Part shown: piece by piece, positions 62,285-64,000 of the stretch
Layout: each line of letters opens with the position of its first letter
How positions within the stretch are numbered: position 1 is the first letter of the stretch
NCBI RefSeq assembly: GCF_003258515.1
Contig: NZ_QGEH01000001.1
Coordinates: 1,426,001-1,490,000, forward strand
Source: Marinobacter bohaiensis
Lineage (GTDB): Bacteria > Pseudomonadota > Gammaproteobacteria > Pseudomonadales > Oleiphilaceae
Reading direction: 5' to 3'
DNA length: 64,000 nt
Notes under the pieces: generated by a model
What the model saw: the letters and a program-made list of their open reading frames with translations, nothing else
What the model was told of the DNA's origin: nothing
Databases searched by the model: none
Translations under genes and position numbers: made by a program

Positions 62285-64000
62285 GCGCATGGCGTTGCCA
62301 GCCGCATCCGACTGGCGCCAGGCCTGGCGATCATGGCGTCGCAGCGACGGCCTGAGCTGGCTGTTCGTGTTCAAGACGCTGCTGGCGGCCTTTATCACTC
62401 TCTGGCTGGCGATGTTGCTGCAGTTGCAACAGCCCAGCACGGCCCTGATCACGGTGTTCATCGTGATGCAGCCGCAGAGCGGGCAGGTGATGGCCAAGAG
62501 TCTGGCGCGGGCGGTGGGCTCGCTGATGGGCCTGGGCGTGATGATCGTGCTGGTGGCGTTGTTCGCGCAGCAGCGCTGGCTGTTCCTGGCTGCCATGTCC
62601 CTGTGGATCGGCGCCTGTATCGCCGGCGCGGCGCGTTACCGGGACATGCGCTTCTACGCCTGCGTCCTGGCCGGCTACACCGCCGCACTGATCGGCCTGC
62701 CGGCGTCGGCGCATCCGGATACCGCGATCGCCGATGCCATCTGGCGGGTGCTTGAGATCTTTCTGGCACTGTTCGTGTCCAGCGTGGTCAGCATCCTGGT
62801 GTTCCCCCAGACCAGCCACGCCGCCATGCGCAGCGCCGTGGCCAGTCGGTTCGGCCGGTTCGCCGGCTTCGTGCTGGCGCACCTGGACGGACGCGATCCC
62901 GATGCGCTGAGCAAGGTCAACGCCGACTTTGCGACCGAGGCGGTGGGGCTGGAAGCGAGCCGTTCGGCGTCCGCCATCGAAGATCCCCACACACGTCTGC
63001 GCAGCCGGCGATTGCAGCACCTGAACCACGCATTCCTGGGACTGTTGACCCGCTTCAACGCGCTACACCGCCAGTTGCGGCGCTTGCGCGAGGAATCCCT
63101 GGAGCCGGTAATCGAGTCGCTGTCGCCCTGCCTGGAACTCGTTGCGGGCCTGTTGCAGCCCTGGCCCGACAGCCTGATGAGCCCGCAGGAAGCCGGCCAG
63201 TTTGCCGACGCCCTGGAGCAGGCGCGGGCGCCGCTGATGCAGCGCATCCGGCAAAGCCGCCGGGCGTTGCTGGCGGGTGGGGCTTCCGAGTCCGAGTTGC
63301 TTGAATTCAATACGGCCGCCGAACTGCTGTACCGATTCGCCGAAACCCTGCACGCCTACGCCCGGGCCCACCAGGCACTGGGCAGCCGGAACCACGCGCG
63401 CGAGCAGGTGCGGGGCGGGTTTGCCTCCCGGGTCAATCTTTACGCGTCGCTGGTGGCCGGTGGTCGGGCGGCGATCACCATCTTCCTGGGCGGGGCAATC
63501 TGGTTCGCGCTGGACTGGCGCGCCGGCGTGCTGATGATCGCCAACGCGGCGGCCATATGCGCGCTGTCCTCGGGGATGCCCCATCCCACCCGGCTGGCGA
63601 TCCAGATGGCCATCGGCACCTTCATTGGCGGGGTGTTCGGGGTCATTGAAAGCGTCTACGTGTTCCCGTTGATCGATGGCCTGCCGCTACTGTTGATGGC
63701 GTTGCTGCCGGTCTACCTGCTGGGGCTTTACCTGAGCCTGAAACCCGCCTACGCGTTTGTCGGCCTGGGGCTGCTGATCATGTTCACCATGGGCAGCGTG
63801 CCCACCAACCCGACCCAGTACGCGCCGGTCACGGTGATCAGCAACTACCTCGGGCTGTTCATGGGCGGTGTTCTGGCCGCGGTGACCACCAGCGTGATCC
63901 TGCCGCCGGCCAGCGCCTGGATGTGGTGGGTGCTGGAAAAAGATCTGCGCGGCGTTCTGGGCCTGGCGGCGACGGGTGGGCTGGATGGCCTCAACGGCCG
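62274..64000 (+). CDS. FUSC-family efflux permease, AaeB-like (partial)
   Basis: An open frame runs from the ATG at 62274 to the window edge, with about 575 residues visible. Two membrane blocks (about 30-175 and 390-545) flank a cytoplasmic helical region. The first block carries 'QPSTALITVFIVMQPQSGQVMAKSLARAVGS', the FUSC/AaeB signature, and the second 'RAGVLMIANAAAICALSSGMPHPTRLAI'. It probably exports aromatic acids through the NodT-type channel encoded just upstream; a membrane-fusion protein may follow outside the window. The C-terminus is missing. An ATG at 62289 is an alternative start. Confidence 0.88.
   Translation, partial: MAAERMALPAASDWRQAWRSWRRSDGLSWLFVFKTLLAAFITLWLAMLLQLQQPSTALITVFIVMQPQSGQVMAKSLARAVGSLMGLGVMIVLVALFAQQRWLFLAAMSLWIGACIAGAARYRDMRFYACVLAGYTAALIGLPASAHPDTAIADAIWRVLEIFLALFVSSVVSILVFPQTSHAAMRSAVASRFGRFAGFVLAHLDGRDPDALSKVNADFATEAVGLEASRSASAIEDPHTRLRSRRLQHLNHAFLGLLTRFNALHRQLRRLREESLEPVIESLSPCLELVAGLLQPWPDSLMSPQEAGQFADALEQARAPLMQRIRQSRRALLAGGASESELLEFNTAAELLYRFAETLHAYARAHQALGSRNHAREQVRGGFASRVNLYASLVAGGRAAITIFLGGAIWFALDWRAGVLMIANAAAICALSSGMPHPTRLAIQMAIGTFIGGVFGVIESVYVFPLIDGLPLLLMALLPVYLLGLYLSLKPAYAFVGLGLLIMFTMGSVPTNPTQYAPVTVISNYLGLFMGGVLAAVTTSVILPPASAWMWWVLEKDLRGVLGLAATGGLDGLNG

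Overview
The window looks like chromosomal DNA of a free-living, aerobic, probably marine or halophilic gammaproteobacterium close to Marinobacter and relatives. The evidence is the high G+C backbone, RlmJ, an ArgP/ArgO pair, a TRAP transporter, D-2-hydroxyglutarate dehydrogenase next to SerA, and an imelysin/di-heme cytochrome iron operon. No rRNA, tRNA or CRISPR array was recognised. The genus is inferred from gene content only.

Layout. 0-12.8 kb: envelope genes (lipoproteins, a chemoreceptor, a PAP2-type phosphatase with a beta-strand repeat tail, an OmpA protein paired with a thrombospondin-3-repeat lipoprotein), the divergent argP/argO pair and an MFS carrier. 12.9-17.9 kb: a minus-strand operon of imelysin lipoprotein, di-heme oxidoreductase, second imelysin-like protein and DUF1513 protein behind an AT-rich Fur-like palindrome. 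18-35 kb: ordinary housekeeping (rlmJ, an MscS channel, a META lipoprotein, a TRAP transporter, DMT carrier, hydrolases, serA and its divergent D2HGDH partner, a zinc-ligand-free sirtuin). A 103-bp structured inverted-repeat element lies at 31.5 kb.

36.0-39.2 kb is a sharply AT-richer island. I read it as an integron cassette array without integrase (a CALIN): four same-orientation attC-like sites separate four cassettes. The first cassette encodes a stand-alone SIR2-like protein with intact NAD-site motifs, a strong candidate anti-phage NADase. The second encodes a small helical protein with a HEPN-like R...H signature. The third and fourth encode small membrane proteins. A 167-bp element with perfect 15-bp terminal inverted repeats sits exactly at the recombination core of the last attC. 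From 39.2 to 43.8 kb follow small conserved proteins, including a frameshifted DinB gene.

43.8-57.3 kb is a guanidine-assimilation locus. Two separate guanidine-I (ykkC) riboswitches precede two minus-strand operons. One is ABC permease, ABC ATPase, allophanate hydrolase. The other is two DUF1989 carboxyguanidine deiminase subunits, guanidine/urea carboxylase, ABC substrate-binding protein. Between them lie a type III glutamine synthetase (to capture the released ammonia), a MetX-like hydrolase and a TetR regulator. Together the genes would import guanidine, carboxylate it, deiminate carboxyguanidine to allophanate, hydrolyse that to ammonia and CO2, and assimilate the ammonia.

57.5-64 kb: a LysR/LysE-exporter pair, a second LysR regulator, a DUF1127 protein, and an efflux pair (NodT-type outer membrane factor and FUSC permease) that runs off the window end.
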